Translations under genes and position numbers: made by a program
Source of the DNA: Meandrina meandrites
Taxonomy: Eukaryota; Cnidaria; Anthozoa; Scleractinia; Meandrinidae
DNA length: 64,000 bases
Assembly (NCBI GenBank): GCA_963693305.1
Contig: OY855905.1
Location: 47,703,895 to 47,767,894, forward strand
Reading direction: 5' to 3'
Notes under the pieces: generated by a model
What the model saw: the letters and a program-made list of their open reading frames with translations, nothing else
The model's database searches: none
What the model was told of the DNA's origin: nothing
In this document: one piece after another, positions 1 through 14,700 of the stretch
How positions within the stretch are numbered: the stretch's first letter is position 1
Layout of the letters: each line of letters starts with the position of its first letter

Positions 1-370
1 TAACACTCGGGTGCGTTCTGCAACAAACATTCTTCTTAATGTTTCGGTCCAGATGTCCTGATTCTAGTTCTGATTCGCCAGTAAGTTTCGCCAACACTTT
101 GGCTACTTTAGCAAAGATTTTTTTCAAAAACGAACGTGATCCTGATAACTACAACTATCAACCCAGCACGTACCATCAATTCAGCTCAAACAAACACTTC
201 TTCTTGAGCTTTGAACAGAAATATTCTCTGCAGTCTTTTTCTCGTTCAGTAACAACAAAGGGAATACCAAACTACCAATAACCTCTACCTTGTTTGCAGG
301 TAGAGAGAAATGAACTTGTAAACGAGGACATTGGATAATGGTACAATTCTAACACAAATGTCCTACTCAC
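1..370. other. Dymeclin intron, no exon seen
   Basis: The next expected dymeclin exon (family segment beginning DKYLHTN) is not present here, so this is intron sequence to the left edge. I see no other feature. Confidence 0.6.
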
Positions 371-3268
371 CCTCATCTTGGTCATATTATACTGTATTGT
401 TCTAAGCACAACTAACACCAGTAGACCCCCCAGGGTAATATTTGTAATGACTCGCTCTGTGTACCATGGGATAGAGGGGATAACCTGAAAACAAAACAAC
501 AAGATTTACTTATCACATAAAACACGGCCTGTCCAGCCACCTGAAATACAGGCAGGAAAAGGAGGAGGAAACCTATTATAAGAAATTGATGCTTCAAGCC
601 ATGTTATTTTCATAGAGCACCAGCTGAGGCCCTATCACTGGTTGTTTTTTTTATTTTCCAGTTACCTCAGCCATAGTGTGTTTTAAGACGACACTCAATG
701 CAAAAATATGAAAATAAAAATGCAAACTCATATTCCGCTTACCAAACACAGGCAGGTAAATTAGGTAATAAGGTGGAAATCATACCAGTTCATGCACAGA
801 CTTGTTGAAGTTTTCATCCTGGCTCAGTATTAACAGGATGATAAGTGACATATAAATGTGATGAGCATTATGATCATCTGCATTATAAAGTAGTTTAAGA
901 ATTGGCATCACCTGACAACAGACAAAAACAAACAATATATATCAGCAATTGTTCAGTAAATTAAATGTGGCTAGATGTAGGCTAAGTTAAACACAAAACA
1001 ATGCTGGTCAGCAGTCCCCCACATCATTGGCAGGTATGCTGGGTGGCTGTGGGATTGTGCAGAGGCCTTTGTGGTTGACATCAAGTTATTTCACATGTTG
1101 TCAAGCGCTGCTTGACTGTCTTACGTGCTTTTACTCCTTTTGTGGTATGTATGTGGTATATGTAATTATCGCCTTTCTACTGTTCTCAGTGTGATGACGC
1201 CTGATAATTGCCACTGACAGGGTTGTCATGGTTACCCTTTGAACTCAGTTCAATTGCTCATGGCTCCATGATCCTTTCAGACACCGTACTCTTTACTCCA
1301 CCTTACTCTCAATAATAAACACAATGTAAAATGTACATCTATGCCATTTTAATGGATTTAAACACTATAACTTGAAAAAAGACACTAGCTTTGAGTAAGA
1401 ATCTAGTTCCACTGCGATACTATTTGGAATGACATACAGTAGGTTGTTGAGTTTCTGCCTTAAGCAGTGAAAATGAAGTACTTACCAAATTATCAATATC
1501 TGTTCTTGAAAGGATAAAAGATGCCACATTGGGATTCCGGTGAAGTAACAAATATAGCAGAAGTGTTGTTTGATCTTTGTGCAAGTCTCTGCCAGTAAGC
1601 AAACAGCATTCATGATTAATTTCTTTGCTTTTCTGTAATAACTTCAAGCAGGCCAGCAGACCAAATACAACATAAAATTATTATTTACCAACCTACAGAT
1701 TGCAGTGAATAGCATTCCTATGTGAAGAGTAAAAGGAGGGTTTGCTTCTTGCTCTGAATTGTCAGCTTCTGCTGTATTTTCTAATAAAAAATTAACAAAA
1801 GTTATAGTACTTACAGTATGTAAGAGGTAATGACCATGCAAAATAATGTACTTTACACATGCATGTACTTAACTCCCCACCTGACCCACAAAAACATGTA
1901 TAGCTCGTTATATTAGCCCATTGCATTAATTTTGAATTATCAGTAAACTAGCTTGTTTAGATGATAAATAACAGATACTGTAACTCACCTTTAATTTTTC
2001 TGTTTGTAAAGGAAAACAAGGCATGTCTGTAAGGGTTCAGTTTTCTCTTGTCCTGCGTGCAATGATTAACAAGAACAAGCAACAGTAACAAGCTCTGATT
2101 TGCCAGAAGAGATGAATCATCTTCATCTGCACTGTGAGAACCAAACCAAGACCAAACACCAGCTGAAAAAAAAACATAATAATAAGAATATTACAATTTT
2201 CAAAAGAGATGTCCACAGATGACTTGTGGGTGCATTAGATAGAAAATAATTTTAATAATGTACCTTCCACTAGCACCAACCCATTTATGAACTGAAAATT
2301 AAACTTGATTTACACTGTTTTTTTCAGGCACTCCTCTCAGCTATTTCACTACCATATTTACATGTGAATAAATTGCACAGTGATATTGTTTAATTTTAAA
2401 CTTACAGAACCAGCCTCCGTTGCTAATTCTTGTGAGTTCTGGTGGAGTTTTTTCTCTTTTGATAAAGTTCTTTAAAAGAACTCTGACTAGATCATTTGCA
2501 CTTGAATTGCTGAAATCAAATGACATAATATAATCTAAGGATCTTCAGATTGAAACAAATTTTAAAATAATTACTAACATGTGACTGATGACTACAAGTA
2601 GTTATTCGATAGTACAGGAAACATCATTCAAAGAATAGAAAACACGAGTAAGTAAATGTAGTTGATTCGAGAAATTGGGAGGTTCAAGAAATCGGGGTTA
2701 CATTACACAGAAGTAATAGGGAATTGAAAATTGGTTTGAGAAATTGGGAGGTTCGAGAATTCTACTAAAGCAATGGGGAAAGTATTTCTGGCTCAGTGAC
2801 TTGACTGAAGTTTGAACTTCACAAAAACTTTGTAAAATAATTATAAATAGACTGTGTGTTGATGAATTACTTTGAAAATTGATGTTGATTTTAAACAGAA
2901 ACTTAAGACATTTTTATTCAAGAAGGCATTTTGTTAATACAATTAGGTTATATTTAGATTTTTATATAGTTCTTCTGTAAATTATTTTTCTTATGGTTAA
3001 TTGTAAATAGTGTAAGTTCCGTTTTTAATTTCATAGAAATTATAAATAGGTTCATATTTTTTGTATTTATTGTAATGCGCATTTGATTATTTTATAGAAA
3101 ATGCGCAATATAAATATGATGATAGTAGTATTAGTACTAGTTGTAGTAACCATGATATCATGACATATATGATATGACGATGATGATAATGATGATAATA
3201 ATAACTTTTTGTGCCTTGGATATTGTAATATTGGAATTTTAACCTTGTAAATGGCAACTTGTCTTAAA

Positions 3269-3364
<96 letters not shown>

Positions 3365-5490
3365 GAAGATCAAGGAAATATGAACCCTGGCCCGACTGAC
3401 TTTTGGCATTCAGCTTCAAAACCTGTGGATTCACTTACAATGTATTGATTGCCATTACTTTCATCCTTACCATTTTCCTTTCATAACAACTTGATAGAAG
3501 ATACTGCTGTGAGAGGCACCTGGATCAAACATTTGAACTGACAACATGACTAGCAGAGTGTTAATAGCTTCAACATGGATAGGATACGTCACCTCACTGA
3601 TGAAACAAACAAATAAGGAATAAAAATGACCACATTCATTTACAGTACTGTATTTTAATGAACTGGTAAATAAAATTAAAAACAGGATCAAGAATAGTGG
3701 CCACAGGATAAAATTTATTTATCACCAGTTCAATGTCATGATCCCTCAGGACTGCAAACATTGCCTGATATTCCATGCAGCAAGGATGAAGTAATAATAG
3801 TAATATAATAACAATGATTATATTATTATTATTATTATTATTATTATTGCCAACGAGTCAGGCCTTCTGGAAGACCAGAAGGCCTGACGAGGCGGCAGAT
3901 TATAGAGCCGCGAGAAGATTTGTATGTGCGAAAAAAATCTCACAAACGCTCCAAAATGTAGAGTAATATAAGTAATGTAATGTAATGTAAGGTAGATCGT
4001 GACGACACAATGTCTGATGTTTTTAGCCAATCTGTTGAGCAGAAACTGTTCAGCACGTGCACAATTTGTCATAGTTTTGGCCAATCAGCGCGCTAATTAT
4101 TTGTTCAGCACATGCACGATGCATGATTCATGGCGTCGATACGTGATCCGCAAACTCACATGTGTGAGAAGCTAAACAACGGCCGGTACGCGATATGCTT
4201 TTAGCCATGCATGGCGGGTGCCAAGAATCGCCTGCGTAAGGCCTAGACTGTAACCAGAGGCTCTTCCGAAAAGATTTATTCAAGAAAATCTGCCCAGAAT
4301 CAATGGAGAAACAAAGAAGATGACCTCGGATACAGGCAAAGTGAAAACTGCTCACGAGTGACACTGAATCGCTGCAGAATTATTTCCCTTCGCATTGCCA
4401 GTAGATTCTTCCAGTACCAAGTAAGCTTTATTGAGATTATTTGAAATTTTTATTTCGGTGAAAAGTGCGTTCTTTGCTTCATTTTTCCCCTACTCGCTAG
4501 TAATGGCAATCTTTCGGACTGAAAAAAGATCGAACTGAAAGCATTTAGAATCTGTACGTGACCGCTTATCGAAACAATCTCCGCAGGAATTCCAAACCGC
4601 GGTATGGAAATCGCCATGAAATGTTCATTGCTCTAGTTCTACATCTTGTATTTTAAGAGCACTAAGTACTGTATATATATACTCTGTATATGTGCTTCTA
4701 AAAGCAAATAAAAAGGAAATTTATTTTATGGAGTTGTTTCAAATGACGACCAATGACGCGTATGCATATATGGCGACAGGAGCTTGTAATTGTAAATTTG
4801 TAATTGTAGCTTGCGCCCCCACGACGCGAGGTCATAATTTCAAAATAAAGTATTTCTTAGCTGGATGACCTCGAAAGTAAACATTTTATACCTGTTTCTA
4901 CCGGTATATTTTATTTTAGGCCGCGAATGCCCTAAATCTTTTTGATTTTCGAACGATTTTCTTCAGCGCCAGAATCAAAACAATAACAAACACTCGCATT
5001 GCATGCCCGTCGACAGAGAGTCTTTAATATTAAATTTAAGTAATCAATTAGTCTTGTGAAGCGGGTAGGCCGGGGTTGGGTAAAATGCAGCCTTTATTTG
5101 TGTTACTATATATGAAGTAAACAAAGGCTATATATTTTCCGAGTTTCAGTGGCTCACAGCCACTTTGATTTAAGGTCTATTGGACTTAAAAACAGCTGAC
5201 ACCTTTCCAAAATAGCGGCATAGAACTGCAATGGCTTGCAACCCTCAAATTACATGGATTTCACAAGGTTTCTCACTACTTTAGTATCATTTTAGAACTC
5301 CTTCATTAGGCCTTCACCAAATCGCATCAGTTTATTCCACAAACATTCCGCAACGAATACATGCAATGTACATTGATCACACCCACATCATAAAGTGTAC
5401 TTTTAGTCAAACATTTACAATAAATTTATTATCCTCACAACTCTTCTCTCTTGTTGTACTCGTTGGCACTTCTACCGATAGGTACCACTA

Positions 5491-5538
<48 letters not shown>

Positions 5539-8527
5539 ATTACACCATAACTACACGCAAGTAAAAAATGATACCTGACTGGCACATTGACAATGACATC
5601 TACAAGACCACAAATAAGATCCTCAATAACACCACAATCTGGAGAAATCACAACAAAGAGTAATTAATATGATTATCTATGCAAAAACCATTTCAGTTTC
5701 TAATTGCTTCCTCAACCACCACTCACATTTCTTACAAGTGATCCATGCAGTTGCTTAAAATTCCTGGCCCCTTCCCTATCCCAACAGAAGTTGAACCCAG
5801 GACCTTCCAGTTAAAAATATTGGTTGATCATCATTGAGCTCTTATAATATAATAATACATTATTAAGGTTTTTACTACTACTTGCTAACTGCAACCTCAA
5901 TAACATTACAGTGAGTTGGAATGCAGTATATTGATTTACCGGCAGTTCTGTGTGCAGTACTATTGCCACTTGGCAGGGTTTTTTTATTAACGTTTGGCAC
6001 TGTTTTGACAACATTGTGAGGTTTTTTTAAAGAGCCAGTCAAGACGCAAGAAGCAAAGGAGGGAAAGTTGATGATAATATTATTGTCGGGGAGGAAATGT
6101 GGATCTTGACAACTCTGGCACCTCTTACAGTTCTTGCACTTTAATTGGCCAGTTCAAATGAAAGCCGTCAGAAAGTTGAGTTAAAAATTAATCTGTTTAA
6201 AAACATTCATGATGGGTCATGTAGCAGCTCTCGTAAGGTCTCACATGAGTGGCTGAGAGAACAATAGAACAAACAACAAGAACAATGCCCCTAGCCCCCA
6301 AAACAATAGCAGCTACTACACTAGAGGACCAGTAGAATTACAAGCTTATGAGAGCTGCTACACAACTGTTCATGACTAGTAACACACAAGTCGTAATAAA
6401 TACATGTACATGTAAGTAAAGAAGTGTACTCAAGATGACTGTACTCAGAAAATAAAATTCCTGAAACCCTGAGTTTCCTCAGTGTGGTTTGAAGAATACA
6501 GGAACACTGTATGTACAGGCCGGTGTATCTAACATTCAAATCACCTGTGCAATGCAGTACTTGTCCAGTAAAAGCAGACGGCATGTCTTCATCACCTTGT
6601 GATTTCACTGTGACTGAGCCACCCAGCTGTCTTATCACCTCTTCATTGGGTAACAGCTCAAAAAAATACTTTGAAAAACTGCGAACAAGAAGGATGGCAT
6701 TGTATGTTTCCCAGGTGAAGTCATCACTGAAATAAAATATAAAAAACAAAACATGTTAAAGTGAATCAGGGCAAATGGAAGCATTTACACGTAAACTTAC
6801 AGAAAGAGTACAGTCTACACCAGTGGCAGATCCAGGGGAGGGGCCCGGGTCCCCAGCTTATTTTTTTGGAAATCGCCCATCTTCTTTGAAGTGCCAGAAT
6901 TATCTTCGCAGAATTCAACTTTCATACTCAAGCAGGTCCCCTCCTTAGCTGACGGTCTGGATCCGCCACTGGACACTGCCAACTATCTGTAGATGTAGCT
7001 GGTAAAACAATGAAACTTTTTTCACTGAGTATACTTTTATTAAATGGGTTTTATGTTGAACATTTTGCAAATTTAGTTTATTAAGTATTAACATGTAGTT
7101 ACCAATACTTACTCATTGCACTTTGTACTGTCTTTTAAACCAGGAATCCTTTTCAGAAACACTTTGATAAGGGTGACAAAATTGCTTGTTTTCAAATTAT
7201 TACCAACTGAAAATCAATATGTTAACGATAATAATCAGTGAGATTGACAACTGGGGTAGAAGATATATTTAATATGTTCTGAACATTTATATATCAAATC
7301 GCAGATTTATTCATACCTAGTCTTTGACAGATTGGCTCTGTTGCCTCTTCCAACAATCTTGCATCAGCACTGAATAAAAATAATATTACGTCTTAATTCT
7401 TTTCAGTAACTGAGGTTCAGAAGGAATGTGGCTTAGAGGCAAGCCTTGTGTGCTCTGAGAAGATAAAACCCAGCTACTGGCATAAGTATGTGAATGCAAA
7501 TACGTGCAGACAGACACGACAAGACAACTAAAGTTCTCAAGATACTCTTTCTTTCATTGGCTACAACAAAATTCCAATTTACAAATTGAACCACAACAGC
7601 TGATACAAGTGAAACACCTTTTTTGTCCAATTTTGAGAGAAACTTTCAGATATTAAATTATTTTTACTGTATGCATTTTTGTTGTTCTGTTATCCTCACT
7701 CCATTTTGGGAGTTGGGAAGAGGTACCTTTAAGAAATACAAAATTGTGATCTTCCACATTATCACAAAATCTCAAAGTACAAAAACTACACCAGTAGAGT
7801 TCAACCCAGTAGCTATATACTAGATCACTACATCAAAAAGCTGCTCCTCCCGTGTGCACATGTAGATACAAACAATGTAAAGCTTGCTGTCATAGTGATT
7901 GCATTGAATGAAAAAGCATTACAGAATGCCATTGGCTTTTGTCAGGTAAGGAAAGACATTAACCGTCTCGTGACTGGCAATAAAATTCATCATCTACTAG
8001 TGTGACAACAGATACACTTCTGCCTCCCATCAAAATGAAACTAAACAGACGTCGTTTGTGAAATTTTAACTATGTTGTATTTTCTTTACTCTTTACTCCC
8101 CTTACACTAACAGGCATTTCAAACGGGTCAATTACATAAAAGCTTAGTGATGAACATTCTATGTTGTGCCTTAAAATCTAATTAACTAAGCTTATGTTTA
8201 CATCGAAGGCAACGTTCAGTTCACAGTCAACATTTCTGGCATGCAGTTAGCCTTTGGGAATTCTTTTCCTCAAAACAAAAAGCTATTTATGGAATTTTTC
8301 ATATGTAATGTTTTACCTGGTGGCAAAAACATTAAATTAACCTAAAAGCAAGTGATTAATACGCAAATATTGTTTAATTGCGTTTACCTGTTGTACGGAG
8401 CTTGAAATGAAAATGCAAGGATATCTTCCCAGAATTCTTCCTCTTCCCCGATTGCTGTGTCTCCCGTAAACTTCTGGAGCACGGGGTTATGTTGTAGGTC
8501 GCTAATAGATGAGGGTTTAGCCCCCAT
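371..8527 (-). CDS. DYM: Dymeclin, N-terminal two thirds (12 exons, runs off the left edge)
   Basis: Dymeclin is a Golgi-associated, N-myristoylated protein needed for Golgi organisation and secretion, mutated in human Dyggve-Melchior-Clausen dysplasia. Exons on the minus strand in coding order: 8388-8527, 7317-7369, 7113-7206, 6545-6726, 5575-5638, 3471-3596, 2406-2509, 1989-2162, 1693-1780, 1486-1588, 786-911, 371-484. All junctions have AG acceptors and GT donors and keep phase; together they give 456 codons of a family of about 670 residues. Recognisable stretches include [40 protein letters not shown] and [15 protein letters not shown], in the same order as vertebrate dymeclin. I chose the ATG at 8527 rather than the in-frame one at 8620 because it gives MGAKPSS, a myristoylation-type start matching the family. 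The exon ending at 1693 uses a weak GTTGGT donor. The 3' part is outside the window. Confidence 0.95.
3270..3363. repeat. (ATT)n microsatellite in a dymeclin intron
   Basis: About 94 bp of ATT trinucleotides with a short ATTATC interruption in the middle. Smaller ATT tracts occur at 3822-3848 and 5493-5536 in the same gene. Confidence 0.95.
3857..3888. repeat. Short perfect hairpin
   Basis: A 14-bp perfect inverted repeat (GTCAGGCCTTCTGG and its complement) around a four-base loop, beside the ATT tract at 3822. Probably part of a small foldback element in a dymeclin intron. Confidence 0.6.
5493..5536. repeat. (ATT)n microsatellite
   Basis: Uninterrupted ATT repeat, about 40 bp, just downstream (in dymeclin direction) of the exon at 5575-5638. 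Confidence 0.9.
6821..6971. mobile_element. MITE with CAGTGGC-ATCCAG ends in a dymeclin intron
   Basis: The left end reads CAGTGGCAGATCCAG and the right end is its near complement, CTGGATCCGCCACTG. The roughly 150-bp interior is non-coding. The ends fit a non-autonomous DNA transposon; superfamily not decided and no clear target duplication seen. Confidence 0.6.
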
Positions 8528-8762
8528 TTCAAGGCAAACTTCAGTTACAACAAATTTGTTTAAAGCTGCATTTTCAAGTTGAGCTTCTTTTCGCGAGTGC
8601 CACGAATTCTTCAAAGGCAATCCGCTGACACGGATGAGCCTGCACCTCTCATTCTCGAAATGTTCCCTCGAAGTATCTATGACAAAGGTTGATGGCTGCG
8701 TTTACAAGTTGTCGAATATCAAGGTTTCTCGGCCTCCTTGATTGAGCTAAGACGCACACCTA
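8528..8762. promoter_or_regulatory. Shared gap between divergent dymeclin and MEAK7-like starts
   Basis: The dymeclin start codon (8527, minus) and the TLDc gene start codon (8763, plus) are separated by only 235 bp. Both 5' untranslated regions and any core promoters must fit in or overlap this gap, so a bidirectional promoter is inferred from geometry alone. No TATA box stands out. Confidence 0.6.
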
Positions 8763-11700
8763 ATGGGAAACAAGCAAGCTGCTCAACAAGAACCGGTCAA
8801 ACGATCGCCACACACCGAAAGCCTTTCAAGATTGTATGAGGTAAATTAAGTGTTGATTGTTTTTGCAAGCTTACGTTCTTTGGCACTTTGAAGATAGACT
8901 AAACAGATAAACGGCGGTGATATTGCTAATTGGGTTTTTCCTGCAGTTCCCCTTTGAAACAATTGTTTCGTTTCTCTTCGAAATATCTTGTCTTTCATTA
9001 TAACAACTTGCTAGAAATATGTGAGTCGCGGGTCTTGAGGAATTCGTTGGGTTACACTTTTCACTTTTTTTGCGGCCGGGAAGCAGGGTGAGGGGGGGGG
9101 GGGGGGGGGCGGTGCAGCGGAGGGGTAGTACCGTATTTTTCTTTAATGAATAAACTGTGGAATACCTAGGAACGTATATGCGTCTCATTGAATTTGAATG
9201 GCTCCTTAAAATTGTTTCTATATGCTTCATTCTGAAAAGCATTCAGAGATTTGTAAATGTCAAGTGACTGGGCAAATTCCGGAACTCTGGAAACCAAGGC
9301 TCGGAATTCTAAAACCCAGAATGAGATTATTTGCTAAGGTCTGTGGAAATTTTTAGCACACTGGAGCTGGAGAGAAGGATGATGAACTTTGCTTTCATTT
9401 GCAGATGCATGGTCGTGACTAATTTTTTGTTACTTCACCATCAGCAGAACCCTGGAAGTTTGAATAGTGGGTGATGAACAGTGACCTTGAAAAGTTTTCA
9501 TAAAAGCGATTGATTTAAAAAAAAAGAAATGAAAAAAGCAACGAGTAAAACAAAATAGAGTGTGTTAATATTATTATATTAAGAATGAATACACAAACAG
9601 CTAAAATTTTGCGATTGACAACTAAACTTGCGGGATTGAAAATTGTATTTTTGCAAACAATCATTATCTGGAGAGCCAAACAAAGTAGCACAAGGACAGA
9701 AAAGGTGACCTTGATGTGGTTTTAACCTTTTTAAAGGTGATGAAAGTCAATTATTTAGCATCGATATAAAAATGATCAGTGGCTTTTAATTAATTATTTC
9801 TCTTGTGCAAGATAGCATAGAAGCCCTGATTGTGTATGTAACCAATGGGAAAACAACAAGATTGAAAATTCTTGCGTACAAAATAAACTTATTAAAATGA
9901 ACTATAAAGTAATGCACTGGGTTGCAAAGTAAATGATGTGCCACAGAATTTGCTTTTTGAATTAAACCCAAATATGTCAAGTTTATTATTAATAATAAAC
10001 GTGACGTAATTCAAAAAGCAAATTCTGTGGCAAACAAATTTTGTTTTTTTCTGCAAGGTCAAGCAACTGATACAAACTTCCTGGCAAAGTACCTGCTTTT
10101 TTGACACAGTTTGTGTGTATCAAACACCATATTTTAGGTTGATTTGCACTGATTTCTCACAGACTATATTATTGCTTATATGTGTGATACGCAATACCAA
10201 GGATACTTGTGTTGTGGCACATTTTGAATTGTCACTACAAAATCATATTTTTTGCTTGGCTGCCTAAAAATAGCGGAATTTGTCAAAATACCGTTTATAA
10301 TTTTCAAGTAGCATGCTTAATTTTAAAAGACCTGAAACACTCTGCTCATTCCGGGGTTTTCGGATTCCAGGCCTAATAGTTTCTGAAATTCTGGATTTCC
10401 AGAATTCCAGCTTTCCAGGATTCTGGCTTTTAGGACAGCCTGTAATTGTTTAAAAAATATCATGTTCTACAAACACCCACAAAATAATAACTTATTTTAT
10501 TTCAAAAATAGGTAAATATTAGATTAATATATTTGATAAAATTAATATCTCAGGGCTGCATTGTTTGAAAGCCTATTAATATCAATTATGCCAGGATTAA
10601 AAGTAGATTGAAGGTTCAATTATTTCTCTTGTATAAAAGTGTTTTTAATTGTACTGTATTTATTGTTCTATTTTGTGGAGTTTGAGAAATAATAAACAGA
10701 AATCCTCACTGAAAAGTTAAAAAAACTGCAGAAATTATCAACATTCACGCTTATCCTGGATTAGTTTAATCATGGTTTGAAGTTCTACCTATCACTGGTG
10801 GATTTGACTTTTAGAATTTTTCACTTAGGAACTTGCCGAAGTTGCAGATGGAATTTCCACCATCAAGAAGGAAGCATTTCAGGTAGAGTTCACTTTCCTG
10901 ATATAATGATATTAATAGGTAATTTCATTATTTCACCCCCTCCTAAGAAAAATCCTGGATCCTCCCCTGCTTCAACAATGCCATAGGTAAAGGTAAAGAT
11001 TGTATTCAAGCCTAAATGCTGGTTTCCATAGCATGGAGCGACTAGGATTATTTCTACTCCCCCTTGCTAATCCATCGCAGGTTACCCCCAGCAGTAAATT
11101 CGCTGGTACCCATTTATACACCTGGGTGGAGAGAAGAAGCACTATTAGAGTAGGCTCTTGCCCAGGAACACAATGCAGTGACTCCAGCCAGGGCTCGAAC
11201 CTGGATAGCTGGACCTTGAGTCCAGCATACTAACCATTTGGCCACCACACCTCCCACCAACAACACAAAGACAGGGCCAAATTTAACATTTCACTGATTG
11301 AAGTATACCATTCAAGAATTGCAATTGTACATAATTATGTTAGTAACTAGGAGTAATCGTAGATTATGTAGTGCGTTCGATATGCTCGCCATTGATGAAC
11401 AACGTGCTACTTGTAACATGCCTTGCGTGAAAAAATGTTATTTTCTCCATGCAGAAGACGTTTCAACCGAACATCTTCGGTCTTCATCAGTTTCAAAGTC
11501 ATAAAGGCTGTAAAAGCTTTTTTTTTACGGTTCACTAATTGGCGCGTGCTACGATACCAAACGTCACAAAGCTATTGTTGCGCAAGATCGAGTCACGCAA
11601 AAGACTTGCGAATTGATGGTATGTCAATACGCTCATTCGCTATTTTCACGATCCCATAATACACTTTGTTTATACCCCAAAATTTTTGCATATTAAGCAT

Positions 11701-14700
11701 TGTTTTCAATTTCTCTAGGGACGATTGTACGTCATTGTAAATCCAATGAGAAATAGCAAACAATGCTTATGCAAAAATTTTGGGGGGTAAACAAGGTGTA
11801 TTATGGGAACGGTGAAAACAGCAAATTGCCCTTGCGGTAATCCCTCGCTCTGTCGACAATGGTTGCATGATCGAAATACATGTTAGGTACCACCGACGCC
11901 ACTCGAGTGAGATCGTCAAGCTGAGGCCAATAACGAAAGCGAGGCAAATTGCAGAAGAAACGAAAGTGAGGCAAATTGCAGAAGAAACGAAATCTCGATT
12001 TTTCTTAGCTACACAAGATTAGGGTTGTGTTCTCCTATCGTCAAACGCAATTACATGAATAGCATGAAATTTTATGTAGATTTTAATTTGTGCAGTATGT
12101 GACTTCTTTCAAATTAGTAAATGATTCATTCACTTTTATCTAGAAAAGTTTGTTTTTTGATTCTTATTAAATGAAAATATATTTTGAACTAAGTACTGAT
12201 CAGCTTACTAAACTGTACACACCGCTTCATGCCTTGTCAGTAGCAATAAGAACAACAACAATTAGTCATTTATTTACAAATATGTGCCTTTAGTTTACAA
12301 GAAACCTAGTACATATAATCCATTAAGTATAAGAAACATATCCAAAGTGTAATACATCCAGCACAGTTGTTTAATTTACACTGCACTGGAAATATTTTTA
12401 CAGTGGTTGCCATGGCAAAAATTTTGGATTTTTGTTCTGCCCATATTTTTCTTATCATGTTTCTTAGTGCCCCTAATAAATGAAACTATTGATTTTGAGA
12501 CAAAATATACACAAGGAGACAAGAATGGTGAAGCTAAAATTTGTGCATTTACCGGAAGTCAGTGGTATTTCCAAGTGAGGAACTGGGTTGGTTGTTAGGA
12601 TTTCCATCCATTTATCAGTTTAGAAGCCTAGATATTTAACCCTGCATACGAGACTGCACGTCTTCGAGTCTTAATCCACCAGTTATATGTGTTTCAGAAC
12701 TACTTCAGATCTAAGGTAGATGACTTTGATGAATTACTCTACTCGTACGTTGCATCAGCTGGTGGAGGCAACAGGAATACTGCGCAATTAACATGGGATG
12801 AGTTTGCAGTTGGATTTGAAACATTCCTGGATAAGGGTATTCAATTGTAATGTTGAATTCATGAATTACATGGTAGCAACCTATTCCAGAGGTCTGACAT
12901 ATATTTAAAGAGCCAGTACTGTGTGACCACTTACTGGTAAAACTCTCTCTTAACAGACACCTTTATAACTGATGGACCCCTCTTTAAAATGGGCATGTGG
13001 TGTTGATCCCATTCCTGCTGTTTTTTATTAGTCATTTTACTGTAACACTGTAACTAAACTTCCTATATAACAGACAGACAGTTGGATCTGGTCCCGATGG
13101 TGTCTGTCTTAGATGTTAGGTCACAGTTAGTTTACTTGACTAAAATTGACATTTATACAAGACTGGGAATCAGGAACATTGTTTTAAAAATATAAATTTT
13201 TGGCTGCATCTTCAATCCTTCATTCCAATGCCCCATTAATTATGTGCAATGCTGTAGCTTTCCCGAGTATGTCCAGCATAGAACGCAGCTTGTGATTTTT
13301 GTAATTTTTGCAAATTTCACCTTGCACAAATTGTAAAAATTGTAAAATTTGTACTTTTCATAGCTCAGCATTCAATCCTGGACATTACTTACTAGCTTCC
13401 AACTAGTTTATAAAAGAACTTGTATTGTATGCCACTGACACTTTCAATAACAGCATTACAATATATTTAGTAAAATCCAGAGAGGCTCTTCTGTCCTCTT
13501 GTTATTGCAAAGATGATGGCTTACCTATGACTATACTCAGCTTTTGTTATGTCACATTCACAGGAGGAACTACTGCAGGAAAGTTAGAGTTATATTTCTC
13601 AGTGTTCAGTGATGGTGAAGCTTCCATGTCATTTACAGGTAGAACTTAAGCAACAATTAACCACTTATATACTGTGCAAGATCCTCTTCTTATATATAAC
13701 TTCTTTGAGAATCTGACTCAATAGTCAGCCATGACTTCAAAACAAGAACACTTTTGAATTTCTCAGAGTTTCCTATTCTGTTTGCCGATCTTCAAGGATG
13801 TTCTTGGTTGGCGTCGCACCTCCACTGGTCCTATAAGCGCCTGCACCCGCTAACGGGTATAACACTTCGCCCTTTTACGGCAAGCATCCCTTCGTTTTAA
13901 GTATGTTTCATATCTTCTTTTGTCGTATGACGTGCAGATGTTATCCGTGATAGCCCTCCATTCCTTTCTGTTATGTACATAGTAGCACCACGCTTCAAGA
14001 ACGCTTCCAATTTTGAGGTCTTTTTTCAAAATGTCCTTGAATCTTAGTTTAGGACGACCAAACGGGCGAGATCCGTGTTCTAGCTCTGAAAATGATGACT
14101 GGTCCCACGTCCCCAATACCAAACAATGTATGTGTGATGTTTGACCTGGAGAACTGGAAGTGAAATTTCCAGGGGTTTTTTGGACAGCTAAAACACAGTG
14201 AAGAAATAGGAATTTCAATATTTTTGTGATATTCACATCTTTCGGGATTCCATGTACATGTAAAATCAATCAATCAAATAAAAAACACATCGCTCATATA
14301 TGACTTCAAAGTGTTTTTTGTTGTTTCTGAATCTCAACAGCTGTAGTTTAGCAGTATTAAACACCATTGTTTAATGTGTGTTTTATCAATGGAATAGATC
14401 TGGTGGAAATGTTCCACATATCACGGTCTCTAGCCATGGCTGTCAGTGACAGTGCTGTGCAAGGTCCAAAGCCTGAAACGGAGACGATAGCAGATGTATG
14501 GGCAAGGTCTATTGTGAGTTCAAATTCAATACTTTATGGTATAAACATATTAATTAAAAATGATATATAAAAAAGAAGTTCTTTTGATATCTCATCAAAT
14601 AAATATAAAGCCTCTTAGGCCCGGTTCATACGTCGCTTTTCTGCCGTGTCGAATTCAATTAAACGAATTAAATTCGACAGAAGTTCAACGTCTGAATCGG

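Noticed and set aside
3251..3448. Tyrosine-rich frame
   Set aside because: Translation of the ATT microsatellite.
11000..11233. 77-codon frame in a MEAK7 intron
   Set aside because: Entirely inside the SINE at 10985-11258.
12407..12598. 63-codon hydrophobic frame just before a MEAK7 exon
   Set aside because: Looked like a leader for the TLDc gene, but the phase-consistent chain from 8763 and 10829 gives a family-length protein without it, and no splice donor fits.
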